From Aequorivita sp. UBA3180 (lineage in GTDB: Bacteria > Bacteroidota > Bacteroidia > Flavobacteriales > Flavobacteriaceae), in assembly GCA_002364215.1 (NCBI GenBank), contig DEXQ01000002.1, forward strand, positions 1 to 39,018: DNA of 39,018 bases, written 5' to 3'. The position numbers and the translations under genes are program-made. Numbering within the stretch: position 1 is the stretch's first letter; each line of letters opens with the position of its first letter. Of the stretch, positions 21,439 through 30,685 are shown in pieces. The notes under the pieces are model-generated. The model saw nothing but the letters and a program-made list of their open reading frames with translations, made no database searches and was not told the origin of the DNA.

Positions 21439-22149
21439 ATGCAATATGTCTGGTTCATATGGTCACTTATAATTCTCGCACTTTGGGCGGCAATCTATTT
21501 GTCAAAAAAAAGGCATAGAAAAGAAATGCTCAAAATGAGCCTTATCACTATGCCCTTTGGCCTAACAGAACCCTTGTTTGTTCCAGAATATTGGTTTCCA
21601 CCTTCCCTATTCCATTTAGCGGAAAGAACAGGTTTTGATATTGAGAGCCTTATCTTCTCTTTTGCTATTGGCGGAATAGGGACGGTATTGTATAATCTGA
21701 TATTCAAAAAAGGCTATATAGATATGCCTCATACCGAACGGAGCCACCAAAGACATAAGCTACATATTTATATACTTTTTGTTCCAGCCATTGTATTTGT
21801 CATATTTAGTCTTTTCACCACGCTTAACCACATCTATTGTGGCATCATTGCAATGTTTTTAGGTGGTTTGGCAACATTGTACTGTCGCCCAGATTTAAAA
21901 GGAAAGATATGGGTTGGAGGAATCTTGTTTACCATACTGTACTTCATTTATTTCGGAAGCATCCTTCCGTTCTATCCCCAATATGTGGAGTTGTACTGGA
22001 ATCTGGACAACCTGACCCATATTCTTGTTCTAGGAATTCCAATTGAAGAATTATTATTCGCTTTCACCTTTGGTATGTATTGGTCTGGATTATATGAACA
22101 CTTGTATTGGAGAAAACTTATAAAATCGAAAGAAATGTCAACCAACTAA
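21439..22149 (+). CDS. Lycopene-cyclase-domain-like integral membrane protein
   Basis: 236 residues with about seven hydrophobic helices. The segments EYWFPPSLF with FDIESLIFSFAIGG, and the later GIPIEELLFAFTFGMYWSGLYE, correspond to the E-E motif (P-x-E-E-x-x-F) of the lycopene cyclase domain (TIGR03462, CrtYcd/CrtR-like). No carotenoid genes (crtB, crtI, crtE) are present here, so carotene cyclisation is doubtful and another membrane-lipid or isoprenoid reaction, or a non-catalytic role, is possible. It lies in the copper/stress run, 18 bp after DUF5676 and 12 bp before the universal stress protein. Family assignment is by motif and helix count only. Confidence 0.6.
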   Translation: MQYVWFIWSLIILALWAAIYLSKKRHRKEMLKMSLITMPFGLTEPLFVPEYWFPPSLFHLAERTGFDIESLIFSFAIGGIGTVLYNLIFKKGYIDMPHTERSHQRHKLHIYILFVPAIVFVIFSLFTTLNHIYCGIIAMFLGGLATLYCRPDLKGKIWVGGILFTILYFIYFGSILPFYPQYVELYWNLDNLTHILVLGIPIEELLFAFTFGMYWSGLYEHLYWRKLIKSKEMSTN

Positions 22150-22161
22150 AACATTCAAATT

Positions 22162-22623
22162 ATGAAAATATTATTGGCCATAGATGGTTCAGATTTCAGT
22201 AAAGTAGCCATTCACGAACTTATAAAAATGACCCTATCCTCAAATAGTGAAATTCATATTATAAATGTTTATGAACTTCCTAAAACAACCGGTCTGGGAT
22301 TGCATACTATGGGCGGCAAGATAGGAAATTACATAGAAGAAATTAGAAGTAACGCTCAAAAATTGGGAAACAAAATCGTTTCAGAAGCTTTCGATAAAAT
22401 CAAGGCCGAAAACAAGGCACTTACCATAACCACAAGTGTTGTTAGTGGCCTGCCCAAAAGTACTATTAATGAAAAAGCAGAAAATTGGGGTGCAGATTTA
22501 ATTGTAGTAGGCTCTCAGGGTCACGGTGCACTTTCACGCTTAGTATTGGGCTCTGTATCCCAATATTTGACCACAAATGCCAAATGTTCAGTACTGATTG
22601 CAAGAGATAGAAATAAAAAATGA
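22162..22623 (+). CDS. Universal stress protein (UspA family, single domain)
   Basis: 153 residues, one Usp domain (PF00582). The N-terminal KILLAIDGSDFSKVA strand and the C-terminal ATP-binding motif G-S-Q-G-H-G-A-L-S-R-L-V-L-G-S-V-S (G2xG9xGS type, about 120-136) are intact, so ATP binding is expected. Universal stress proteins are induced on growth arrest, low oxygen or metal stress. Its last codons overlap the ATG of ndh (4 bp). A tandem-Usp protein lies at the far end of the same run (37431-38261). Confidence 0.9.
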   Translation: MKILLAIDGSDFSKVAIHELIKMTLSSNSEIHIINVYELPKTTGLGLHTMGGKIGNYIEEIRSNAQKLGNKIVSEAFDKIKAENKALTITTSVVSGLPKSTINEKAENWGADLIVVGSQGHGALSRLVLGSVSQYLTTNAKCSVLIARDRNKK

Positions 22624-23975
22624 AAGAAAAGCAAACACATAGCATTCCGTTGGAATCCACCTGTAAGATAACAGATGAGATATGTCTTCCCGATACTAAA
22701 TTACCTCGTGTGGTTATCGTTGGTGGAGGATTTGCAGGTTTGGCATTGGTTGAGAAACTGAAACACAAAGAAGTTCAAGTGGTTTTACTCGATAAAAATA
22801 ACTTCCATCAGTTTCAGCCTTTATTATATCAAGTGGCAACGAGTGCCCTGGAGCCTGACAGTATTGTATTTCCATTCAGAAAACAAATCAATGGCTATAA
22901 AAATGTTTTCTTTCGTTTGGCAGAAGTTGTGGAAATTCAACCTGATTCAAATACTATATTGACCAATAAGGGAAGTGTTTCTTATGACTATCTAGTGTTG
23001 GCTACTGGCACGACCACCAATTTCTTTGGGATGGATTCTGTGGCCGAAAATAGTTTGGGGATGAAGGATATTCGCGATTCCCTCAACATCCGTCATATGA
23101 TGTTGCAAAATTTGGAACAGGCAGCTATTACTTGTGATGATAAAGAACGCGACGCGCTGACAAATTTTGTAATAGTAGGTGGTGGTCCAGCAGGCGTAGA
23201 AATGGCAGGAGCTTTGGCAGAGTTTTGCAAATACATCCTTCCCAAAGATTACCCAGAGTACCCTTCTTCCATTATGAATATTTATCTAATAGAAGCCATT
23301 GATGAGTTGTTAGGCACAATGTCAGACAAGGCATCATCGAAAACCCTCAAATATTTAGAGGATTTGAATGTAAAGGTATTATTAAATGAAGCTGTAAGCA
23401 ATTATGACGGCAACGAAGTCACTACCAAAAGTGATAAGACCATATTGGCTAAAAACCTTATCTGGACGGCTGGCGTAAAAGGACAATTCCCAAATGGTAT
23501 TGATGAAAAACACATAGTCAGGGGCAACCGGATTAAAACCGATGCTAATTTAAAAGTAGAAGGCTACGAAAACATTTTTGCCATAGGCGATATAGCTGCG
23601 CTTATTTCTGAAGAAAGACCCAAAGGGCATCCACAGGTGGCGCAGGCAGCAATTCAACAAGGTAAATACCTGGGCGATTCGATATTAAATATCATAAATA
23701 ACAAATCCATAAAACCTTTCAAATATAAAGATAAAGGTTCCTTAGCAACCGTAGGTAAACGCAAGGCAGTTGCCGATTTGGGCAAATTTAAATTTGCAGG
23801 CTATTTCGCCTGGTTGCTGTGGTCCGTTGTTCACTTGATGTCCATAAGTGGATTTAGAAATAGATTGATGGTTGGTTTTAATTGGGCGGTAAGTTATTTC
23901 ACTTATGAAAAGAGCAACCGCCTGATTATTAGAAACTTTAAACCGAAATCTTCGGTTAAAAACAGAACAAAATAA
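22620..23975 (+). CDS. ndh: Type II NADH dehydrogenase (NDH-2)
   Basis: 451 residues. Two Rossmann dinucleotide sites: FAD at VVIVGGGFAGLALVEKL (about 30-46) and NADH at FVIVGGGPAGVEMAGAL (about 183-199), plus the C-terminal FAD motif FAIGDIA (about 321). HQFQPLLYQVATSALEP is typical of the NDH-2/quinone-reductase family, and the C-terminal 60 residues include a hydrophobic patch (YFAWLLWSVVHLMSISGFRNR) for membrane attachment. It oxidises NADH and reduces quinone without pumping protons. It is coupled to the preceding usp by overlap. Compared with complex I it has no iron-sulfur clusters, a possible advantage under copper stress. Confidence 0.9.
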   Translation: MKEKQTHSIPLESTCKITDEICLPDTKLPRVVIVGGGFAGLALVEKLKHKEVQVVLLDKNNFHQFQPLLYQVATSALEPDSIVFPFRKQINGYKNVFFRLAEVVEIQPDSNTILTNKGSVSYDYLVLATGTTTNFFGMDSVAENSLGMKDIRDSLNIRHMMLQNLEQAAITCDDKERDALTNFVIVGGGPAGVEMAGALAEFCKYILPKDYPEYPSSIMNIYLIEAIDELLGTMSDKASSKTLKYLEDLNVKVLLNEAVSNYDGNEVTTKSDKTILAKNLIWTAGVKGQFPNGIDEKHIVRGNRIKTDANLKVEGYENIFAIGDIAALISEERPKGHPQVAQAAIQQGKYLGDSILNIINNKSIKPFKYKDKGSLATVGKRKAVADLGKFKFAGYFAWLLWSVVHLMSISGFRNRLMVGFNWAVSYFTYEKSNRLIIRNFKPKSSVKNRTK

Positions 23976-23982
23976 TTTTGAA

Positions 23983-25338
23983 ATGAAAAACACCACAGAT
24001 AAAAATAATAAGCTTTCCCTAATAGGTTCCATATCTCTTGGTACAGGCGTAATGATTGGTGCTGGCATATTTGTCCTTATGGGGCAAATAGCAGAGTTGG
24101 TGGGTGATCTATTTCCCATTGCATTTATTGCAGGTGCTGTTGTGGTGGGTTTTAGCTCATATTCCTATGTCAAGTTTTCAAATGCTTTTCCATCGTCTGG
24201 AGGTGTGGTTAAATTCCTTAACAAATCCTATGGACCTGGAACAACAACAGGGTTTTATTCTTTGCTGATGTACGTATCAATGGTAGTTTCCGAAAGTCTG
24301 GTGGCGGGCACTTTTGGAGCATATACGTTGAGACTATTTCCCGAGTCCTATGCAGGTTATGCCTCTACCCTGGGTGTTGGGCTAATTGTTGTTGCTTATA
24401 TAGTGAACATCCTGGGCAATAAGGTTATTGGTGCCACCGCGACATTTACCGCTATTATAAAGGTAGTGGGAATAGCAATTTTAGCTATTGCCGGCCTTGC
24501 AATTTCAGGTTTTGCCGATATTACGGGAAACTATATTCCCAAAAATACTGAGACATTACCACAAGGCTTCGGATTTGTGGCCGCTTTGGCGTTATCTATC
24601 CTTGCTTATAAAGGCTTTACCACTATCACGAACCAAGGGGCCGATATTAAAAACCCGCATAAAAATCTTGGTAGGTCTATCGTGTTTTCCATACTTATCT
24701 GCACACTGATATATGTAGCCCTGGCATTAGCTGTTGCGGGAGGTTTAAGCATTCCTGAAATAATCGAAGCTAAAGATTATGCCCTTGCAGCCGCCGCAAA
24801 ACCTGTTTTTGGGGAATGGGGTTCCTGGATTACCATTGGCATTGCCATTATTGCCACGGTTTCTGGGGTCATTGCCAGTATCTTTTCCTCTTCACGCTTG
24901 TTGGCAATGCTCAGCAATATGAAACAGGTGCCTTCTTTAACCAAACTTGGTAGCTTAAAAAATCCAGCACTAGTATTCACGTCTTCCCTCGCCATTTTAC
25001 TGACCGTGCTTTTCGATTTGACAAGGATAGCATCCATTGGGGCTATTTTTTACCTTATTATGGATATCGCTATCCATTGGGGGCTGTTCCGTCACCTTAA
25101 AAACAAAGTGGTTTTTCAGCCTATCATCCCATTAATAGCCATCGTATTGGACATTGCGGTATTGGCAGCTTTTCTTTATATAAAATATCTGAACGATCCT
25201 TTGGTGCTTATCGTAGCAGCGATTGGGATTGTTCTAATACTTGTGGCGGAACGCCTTTTTATGATTTCACATACAGACGATGAAGGTAATATGCCGATGG
25301 GAATGAAGAATACAAGTGACAAAAACAAAAAAACATAA
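23983..25338 (+). CDS. APC-superfamily amino acid permease
   Basis: 451 residues with about twelve transmembrane helices. The TM1 motif GTGVMIGAGIFVLMGQ carries the G-A-G break used for substrate binding, as in other APC transporters (PF13520/PF00324). The N-terminus is short and cytosolic and the C-terminus is a polar, basic tail. Substrate not predictable; a Na+- or H+-coupled amino acid importer or antiporter is likely. It lies 7 bp after ndh and 19 bp before the GAPDH gene. Confidence 0.85.
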   Translation: MKNTTDKNNKLSLIGSISLGTGVMIGAGIFVLMGQIAELVGDLFPIAFIAGAVVVGFSSYSYVKFSNAFPSSGGVVKFLNKSYGPGTTTGFYSLLMYVSMVVSESLVAGTFGAYTLRLFPESYAGYASTLGVGLIVVAYIVNILGNKVIGATATFTAIIKVVGIAILAIAGLAISGFADITGNYIPKNTETLPQGFGFVAALALSILAYKGFTTITNQGADIKNPHKNLGRSIVFSILICTLIYVALALAVAGGLSIPEIIEAKDYALAAAAKPVFGEWGSWITIGIAIIATVSGVIASIFSSSRLLAMLSNMKQVPSLTKLGSLKNPALVFTSSLAILLTVLFDLTRIASIGAIFYLIMDIAIHWGLFRHLKNKVVFQPIIPLIAIVLDIAVLAAFLYIKYLNDPLVLIVAAIGIVLILVAERLFMISHTDDEGNMPMGMKNTSDKNKKT

Positions 25339-25357
25339 TTAATTAAAAACAATTTAT

Positions 25358-26371
25358 ATGAAAAATGTAGCAGTTATAGGTTACGGAGTCATTGGAAAAA
25401 GGGTGGCAGATGCCATCAACTTACAAAACGATATGAAGCTTTCGGGAGTATGTGATATCATCAGCGATTGGCGTATTCAAAATGCAGTAAGAAAGAATTA
25501 CAACATATACGCAGCAACTCAAGATGCAGCTGATAATATGAAATCTGAAGGGATTTCTGTTAAAGGCAATATGCAGGAACTTTTAAAGAAATCAGACCTT
25601 GTAGTGGACTGTACGCCTAAAAAGATTGCTGCTCAAAATGTAGCGATTTATAAAGAACAGAATATAAAATTTATTTTGCACGGTGGCGAAAAACACGAAA
25701 CCACAGGGCATTCCTTTAGTGCAGAAAATAATTACAAATCCGCTCTAAACTTGAATGCGACAAGAGTAGTTTCTTGTAATACTACGTCTATTTTAAGAAC
25801 CTTGACCGCTTTAAAAAGAGCCGATTTATTGGATTATGCCAGAGGTACACTTTTAAGAAGAGCTACAGACCCTTGGGAAAGTCATTTAGGTGGTATTATG
25901 AATACGATGGTTCCCGAAAAAGATATCCCAAGCCATCAAGGTCCAGATGCTAAAAGTGTTGACCCAGAACTGGATGTCATCACCGCAGCGGTAAAAGTAC
26001 CCGAAACATTGAGCCATATGCACTACTGGAATGTGAAATTGAAAAAGCAGGCGACAAAGGAAGAAGTGCTAAATGCTTTCAAAACTTCAAGTCGTATTAA
26101 ACTAATTCGATATGACCAAGGCTTGGTTTCTAACAACACCATTAAAGAAATGTTTCTGGATATGGGAAGACCTTGGGGCGATATGTATGAAGTTGCGCTG
26201 TGGGAAGATATGCTCAAAGTACAGGGAGATGAACTTTTTTATGCCTATGTAGTCGATAACCAAGCTATTGTAATCCCGGAAACAATTGATGCTATTAGGG
26301 CTTTAACTGGAATTGAAACAGATGGTACAAAATCCATAGCCAAAACAAATGAAAGTTTAGGAATCCATTAA
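25358..26371 (+). CDS. Archaeal-type (type II) glyceraldehyde-3-phosphate dehydrogenase
   Basis: 337 residues, matching the archaeal/type II GAPDH length (about 335-340) rather than bacterial GapA. An N-terminal Rossmann motif VAVIGYGVIGKRVADAI is followed by SCNTTSILR, whose C140 is at the catalytic position of the archaeal enzyme (CNTT-x-x-x-R). Other archaeal hallmarks are RRATDPWESHLGG, an HQGPDA segment and VPETLSHMHYWNV. It oxidises glyceraldehyde 3-phosphate with NAD(P)+; cofactor preference cannot be read here. It is paired directly with a class I aldolase gene (11 bp) and is followed by phosphofructokinase, suggesting an alternative glycolytic set. Codon use does not look foreign. 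Confidence 0.88.
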   Translation: MKNVAVIGYGVIGKRVADAINLQNDMKLSGVCDIISDWRIQNAVRKNYNIYAATQDAADNMKSEGISVKGNMQELLKKSDLVVDCTPKKIAAQNVAIYKEQNIKFILHGGEKHETTGHSFSAENNYKSALNLNATRVVSCNTTSILRTLTALKRADLLDYARGTLLRRATDPWESHLGGIMNTMVPEKDIPSHQGPDAKSVDPELDVITAAVKVPETLSHMHYWNVKLKKQATKEEVLNAFKTSSRIKLIRYDQGLVSNNTIKEMFLDMGRPWGDMYEVALWEDMLKVQGDELFYAYVVDNQAIVIPETIDAIRALTGIETDGTKSIAKTNESLGIH

Positions 26372-26382
26372 ATACTATCAAA

Positions 26383-27444
26383 ATGAAAACAGACAAGAAT
26401 ATAGTAGAACTTTTAGGAGAAAAAGCAGACTTCTATTTAGAACACGTTTGTGAAAAAATAACAAAGGATGAATTGCAAGTGCCAAGCAAAAATAGTTTAG
26501 AAAAAGTATTTGGCAGTAGCAACAGAAATCCGCAGGTGCTTCGAAGTCTTTCACAATTGTACAATCACGGAAATCTGGCAGGAACTGGTTATTTAAGTAT
26601 CCTTCCTGTGGACCAAGGTATTGAGCATAGCGCGGCCTTTTCATTCTATAAAAACCCAGATTATTTCGACCCAGAGAACATTATAAAACTCGCCCTTGAG
26701 GCCGGTTGTAATGGGGTGGCTTCCACGTTTGGGGTTTTGGGTTTGAATGCCCGAAAATATGCCCATAAAATCCCTTTTATCGTTAAGATTAACCACAATG
26801 AACTGCTTACCTACCCGAACAAATATGACCAAACACTCTTTGGTAAGGTAAAAACCGCTTGGGATATGGGAGCAATTGCCGTAGGAGCTACGATTTATTT
26901 TGGTTCAGCAGAAAGCAACAGACAGCTAAAAGAAATAGCTGAAGCTTTTGAAGAAGCACACAATCTGGGAATGGCCACCATCTTATGGTGCTATATACGG
27001 AACGAGGCATTTAAAACCAACAAGGAAGATTATCACGCAGCTGCCGATGTAACTGGGCAGGCAAACCATTTGGGTGTTACTATTCAAGCAGACATCATCA
27101 AACAAAAATTACCCACCAATAATTTTGGTTTCAAAGAGATAGGATTTGGAAAATATGAAGATGAAATGTATAAAACCCTTACCACAGACCACCCTATTGA
27201 CCTTTGCAGGTTGCAAGTAGCCAATTGCTATATGGGTAAAATAGGACTGATTAATTCAGGTGGTGGTTCCAAAGGCAAATCAGATTTGTCCGAAGCTGTA
27301 ACAACTGCCGTTATCAATAAAAGGGCTGGTGGTTCTGGGCTGATAATGGGAAGAAAAGCATTTCAAAAACCCTTTAGCGAAGGCGTGAGAGTATTACAAT
27401 CCGTTCAGGAAGTGTATCTGGATAATAAAATTAATATAGCATAA
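26383..27444 (+). CDS. fbaB: Class I fructose-bisphosphate aldolase (FbaB/DhnA type)
   Basis: 353 residues, the length of E. coli FbaB (350). LPVDQGIEHSAAFSF and NGVASTFGVLG are typical of the DhnA-type class I aldolases. The segment ADIIKQKLP contains the probable Schiff-base lysine K240, so catalysis should not need a metal ion. It splits fructose 1,6-bisphosphate to dihydroxyacetone phosphate and glyceraldehyde 3-phosphate, the substrate of the upstream GAPDH. Gaps are 11 bp upstream and 8 bp downstream. Metal independence fits a location next to copper-stress genes, where Zn- or Fe-dependent class II aldolases can be poisoned. Confidence 0.9.
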   Translation: MKTDKNIVELLGEKADFYLEHVCEKITKDELQVPSKNSLEKVFGSSNRNPQVLRSLSQLYNHGNLAGTGYLSILPVDQGIEHSAAFSFYKNPDYFDPENIIKLALEAGCNGVASTFGVLGLNARKYAHKIPFIVKINHNELLTYPNKYDQTLFGKVKTAWDMGAIAVGATIYFGSAESNRQLKEIAEAFEEAHNLGMATILWCYIRNEAFKTNKEDYHAAADVTGQANHLGVTIQADIIKQKLPTNNFGFKEIGFGKYEDEMYKTLTTDHPIDLCRLQVANCYMGKIGLINSGGGSKGKSDLSEAVTTAVINKRAGGSGLIMGRKAFQKPFSEGVRVLQSVQEVYLDNKINIA

Positions 27445-27452
27445 TCAACAGA

Positions 27453-28796
27453 ATGTTTGACACAGAGATAAAATCATTAAAATCACTTAACCACTACCTC
27501 ATAAGATTGGTAGAAAGTCGTCTATGGCTTAAGGTAATCATTGCCTTGTTTTTAGGTGTTGGATTTGGTCTGCTATTGAGTCCACAAAATGGATGGATTT
27601 CTAAAGAAACAGCAGATATCGCGGGGAATTGGCTGGCATTGCCTGGTGTACTATTTCTGAAACTGGTTCAAATGATTATGATTCCGTTGATTGTGGCTTC
27701 CATCATTACTGGAATAGCAAGTAATGATAAGGACAGTCTAAAAAAATTAGGTGGTGGGGTTTTGTTATATTTTCTAGGTACTACGATAGTTTCGGTAAGT
27801 TTGGGTGTCATACTATCTCAACTTTTTAGACCTGGTCGCTTTTTACATCAACAGGCTCTAGCTGAACATAATGAAATTACAGCTGTTCCAACGGAAAATC
27901 CAGAGCTTTCCTTCGGAATTGAAACGATTCCTGATGCCATCTCAAACTTACTTCCCGAAAACCCGTTGGCATCTATGGTAAGTGGTGAAATGTTAAGCAT
28001 TGTAATTTTCACAATCATTATTGGTGTAGCTGTGCTATCACTTGAAAATGCCTTACTGCGCCCAGTGAAGCTGCTTCTAAGTGCCATTCAGGAAGTCTGT
28101 ATGACAGTAGTAAAATGGTCAATGCTTCTAGTGCCTATTGCTGTTTTCGGACTTATGGCGCAGCTTACCTCTAGTGTTGGTTTAAGTTCTCTTTCCGGTC
28201 TCACCTATTATGTTGGCGTCGTCCTGCTCGGTCTATTACTTTTGGTAATTTTCTATTTAGGGCTAATTGTGCTTCTTGGAAAAGCAAACCCTATGCATTT
28301 CCTAAAAAAAATAAGGGACGTTCAATTATTGGCCTTTTCAACCACAAGCTCTGCGGCCGTGATGCCACTTTCCCTTCAAACAGCCGAAGAAGAATTGAAG
28401 GTGGACAAGACCATTAGCAATTTTATTATTCCCATAGGTGCAACCGTCAATATGGATGGCACTGCACTCTATCAAACCATAACTACGCTATTCATAGCCC
28501 AAGCCTATGGCTTGGAAATGAGTTTGCTCAATATTATTGTGGTCATCGTAACCATCGTTGCTGCTTCAATCGGCACACCTGCCATTCCCGGAGGTGGTGT
28601 GGTGATACTCGCTTCTGTTTTGGGAAGTGTCGGTATTCCAGCCGAAGGCATCATCATTATTATTGGTGTAGAAAGATTGTTGGGAATGTTCAGGACTGCT
28701 GTAAACGTAACGGGTGACCTCACAGCTTGTATGGTTTTTAATAGGTTTTATGGTAAAACCCCAATATTGGTTAATGATAAAACTTTAAAAATATGA
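27453..28796 (+). CDS. Dicarboxylate/amino acid:cation symporter (DAACS, GltP-like)
   Basis: 447 residues with eight transmembrane helices and two re-entrant loops. HP1 reads TTSSAAVMPLSLQTAEEEL (SSSA-like), TM7 carries NMDGTALYQ (Na+/substrate site) and HP2 has IGTPAIPGGGVVI; TM8 includes RTAVNVTGDLTACM with R and D positions used for substrate carboxylate binding. It takes up glutamate/aspartate or C4-dicarboxylates with Na+ or H+. It lies 8 bp after the aldolase and overlaps the hydrolase gene by 4 bp, so it is in the same operon. Confidence 0.9.
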   Translation: MFDTEIKSLKSLNHYLIRLVESRLWLKVIIALFLGVGFGLLLSPQNGWISKETADIAGNWLALPGVLFLKLVQMIMIPLIVASIITGIASNDKDSLKKLGGGVLLYFLGTTIVSVSLGVILSQLFRPGRFLHQQALAEHNEITAVPTENPELSFGIETIPDAISNLLPENPLASMVSGEMLSIVIFTIIIGVAVLSLENALLRPVKLLLSAIQEVCMTVVKWSMLLVPIAVFGLMAQLTSSVGLSSLSGLTYYVGVVLLGLLLLVIFYLGLIVLLGKANPMHFLKKIRDVQLLAFSTTSSAAVMPLSLQTAEEELKVDKTISNFIIPIGATVNMDGTALYQTITTLFIAQAYGLEMSLLNIIVVIVTIVAASIGTPAIPGGGVVILASVLGSVGIPAEGIIIIIGVERLLGMFRTAVNVTGDLTACMVFNRFYGKTPILVNDKTLKI

Positions 28797-29710
28797 CATT
28801 ACTACTCATATCCATATTTTTCATTTTTCCTGTGGTCGCTATAGCAGGATATCAACATTATAAGATTGTTAAGCACCCAGCTTATGATGCTGACAAAACA
28901 CTCTTAAATTATGAAATTATAGGTGCGGGTGAAAACAAACTCGTTTTGCTGCACGGTTTGACAGGGTCATTGAATTATTGGAAACGCAATTTAGAAAGCA
29001 TTTCAAAAACACACACTTTGCTATTAATAGACCTTTTGGGTTTTGGTGATTCGCCAAAACCACAAAGTGATTATTCGCTTTCAGTTCAACTTAAAGCTTT
29101 AGAATTGGTTTTGCAAAAAGAAGGATTCAATGATGGAAAAACCATAGTTGCCGGTCATTCTATGGGCGCTATAATTTCAATGGCCCTATTGGAAAAACAC
29201 TCAAATTGGCTCAAAGCAGGCATTTTTATTGGAATACCTGTTTATCAGGATGCAGATGAATTTAAAAAAATTATGTCCTCACATTCCTTTGTGGACAGAA
29301 TATCAACAAGCAGATTCTCTAAATACATCTGTATGATTCATCCCATTTTTATGTCGCGTGCATTTAAACCAGACAACCTCACGGATGATGTTTATGAAGA
29401 TGCAAAAAAACACCATTGGCAGAGCTACTATTATTCGCTTACGAGGATAATCCTAAAAACAGATTTATACGGGATTGCAAGAAAGATTAGAAACACAAAA
29501 GTGCTTTTCATTCACGGAGCAAAGGACACTACTGCACCGCTCAAAAATGCTATAGACTTATCAAGAGAATTTACAAACGTAAAAACTGTTACCTCTACAG
29601 GGGGAGACCATCAGTTCTTTCTAAAAGAAGCAGAATTTGTATGGAAGACCATCCAAGATTTTTCTGTTTCAGATAAAAAATCACAAAAAACAATTTTAAA
29701 TGAATACTAA
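28793..29710 (+). CDS. Membrane-anchored alpha/beta hydrolase
   Basis: 305 residues. An N-terminal hydrophobic helix (2-20) is probably an anchor. An alpha/beta hydrolase domain follows, with oxyanion motif LLHGLTGSLNYW, nucleophile elbow GHSMG (Ser about 122), acid FIHGAKDTTAP (Asp about 246) and the histidine in GGDHQFF (about 267). The catalytic triad is complete. Substrate unknown; many relatives are esterases or lactonases. It starts by a 4-bp overlap with the symporter gene and ends with an 11-bp overlap with phosphofructokinase, so all three are translationally coupled. Confidence 0.85.
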   Translation: MTLLLISIFFIFPVVAIAGYQHYKIVKHPAYDADKTLLNYEIIGAGENKLVLLHGLTGSLNYWKRNLESISKTHTLLLIDLLGFGDSPKPQSDYSLSVQLKALELVLQKEGFNDGKTIVAGHSMGAIISMALLEKHSNWLKAGIFIGIPVYQDADEFKKIMSSHSFVDRISTSRFSKYICMIHPIFMSRAFKPDNLTDDVYEDAKKHHWQSYYYSLTRIILKTDLYGIARKIRNTKVLFIHGAKDTTAPLKNAIDLSREFTNVKTVTSTGGDHQFFLKEAEFVWKTIQDFSVSDKKSQKTILNEY

Positions 29711-30674
29711 TAAAATTAAACATATAGGTGTATTTACCTCTGGAGGTGATAGTCCAGGGATGAATTCAGCCTTGTACGCCATTGCAAAAACGGCTGAAGC
29801 AACTGGTATAAAAGTTAGTGGTTTTAGAAAAGGATATGAAGGATTGATAGACGGTGACTTGGTTCAATTTAAATCACACGAATTACAAAAACTGACCCAA
29901 AAGGGTGGCACAATTCTAAAGACCGCACGAAGCAAACGTTTTCTCGAACTGGAAGGTCGAAAAAAAGCCCTGCAAACCCTAAATGCAAACAAAATAGACG
30001 CCCTGATTGCCATAGGTGGCGATGGTACATTTAATGGATTACTTGCTTTTTCAGAAATATGCGATATCCCATTCATAGGGATTCCCGGAACTATTGATAA
30101 CGATATTTCGGGTACGGATTTCACCCTTGGTTTCGATTCCGCTGTTAACACAGCCATTGAAAACATTGATAAAATAAGGGATACTGCCGAATCTCACAAT
30201 CGGGTATTTATCGTGGAAGTAATGGGTAGAGATTCGGGTTACATTGCCATTCATTCAGGACTTACCACGGGAGCAGATGCCATTTTAATTCCCGAGAGTG
30301 GAAAGGACTTTATTTATCTATTGGATAAGGTTAAAAATTACGATAGCGAAGATGCTTTTCTTGTCGTGGTTTCAGAAGGCGATGAAATAGGTGCCGAACT
30401 TGTTTCTTCAAAAATAAAGGAAGTCAACCCCAATGTCGATTTACGAATTACAAAACTTGGGCACGTACAGCGTGGTGGAAATCCTTCTGCTTTAGATAGG
30501 ATGTTGGGTATTAGGCTTGGGGTGGAAGCCGTAAAATCACTTTTACAAAGTAAAAAGAATGTAATGGTCGGGATTTTAAACAATCAATTGCACTTAACCC
30601 CTTTTAATGAAGTGGTCAAACAACATCAGGTCAATAAAGAATTGCACGAACTCTTAGAACTATTTGGAAAATAA
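29700..30674 (+). CDS. pfkA: ATP-dependent 6-phosphofructokinase
   Basis: 324 residues. All signature motifs of the PfkA family are present: FTSGGDSPGMNS (ATP loop), AIGGDGTF near residue 107 (Gly after Asp indicates ATP rather than pyrophosphate as donor), GIPGTIDNDI (catalytic Asp), EVMGRDSGYIA and GHVQRGGNPSA. It phosphorylates fructose 6-phosphate to fructose 1,6-bisphosphate, which the neighbouring class I aldolase can cleave. It overlaps the upstream hydrolase by 11 bp and precedes the isomerase-like cupin by 11 bp. Confidence 0.92.
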   Translation: MNTNKIKHIGVFTSGGDSPGMNSALYAIAKTAEATGIKVSGFRKGYEGLIDGDLVQFKSHELQKLTQKGGTILKTARSKRFLELEGRKKALQTLNANKIDALIAIGGDGTFNGLLAFSEICDIPFIGIPGTIDNDISGTDFTLGFDSAVNTAIENIDKIRDTAESHNRVFIVEVMGRDSGYIAIHSGLTTGADAILIPESGKDFIYLLDKVKNYDSEDAFLVVVSEGDEIGAELVSSKIKEVNPNVDLRITKLGHVQRGGNPSALDRMLGIRLGVEAVKSLLQSKKNVMVGILNNQLHLTPFNEVVKQHQVNKELHELLELFGK

Positions 30675-30685
30675 AAACGAGAAAA

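Noticed and set aside
25358..26371. Archaeal contamination or very recent transfer of the type II GAPDH gene
   Set aside because: Base composition and codon use match the neighbours, spacing is operon-like, and type II GAPDH-like genes are known from some bacteria; a recent transfer is not visible from the sequence alone.
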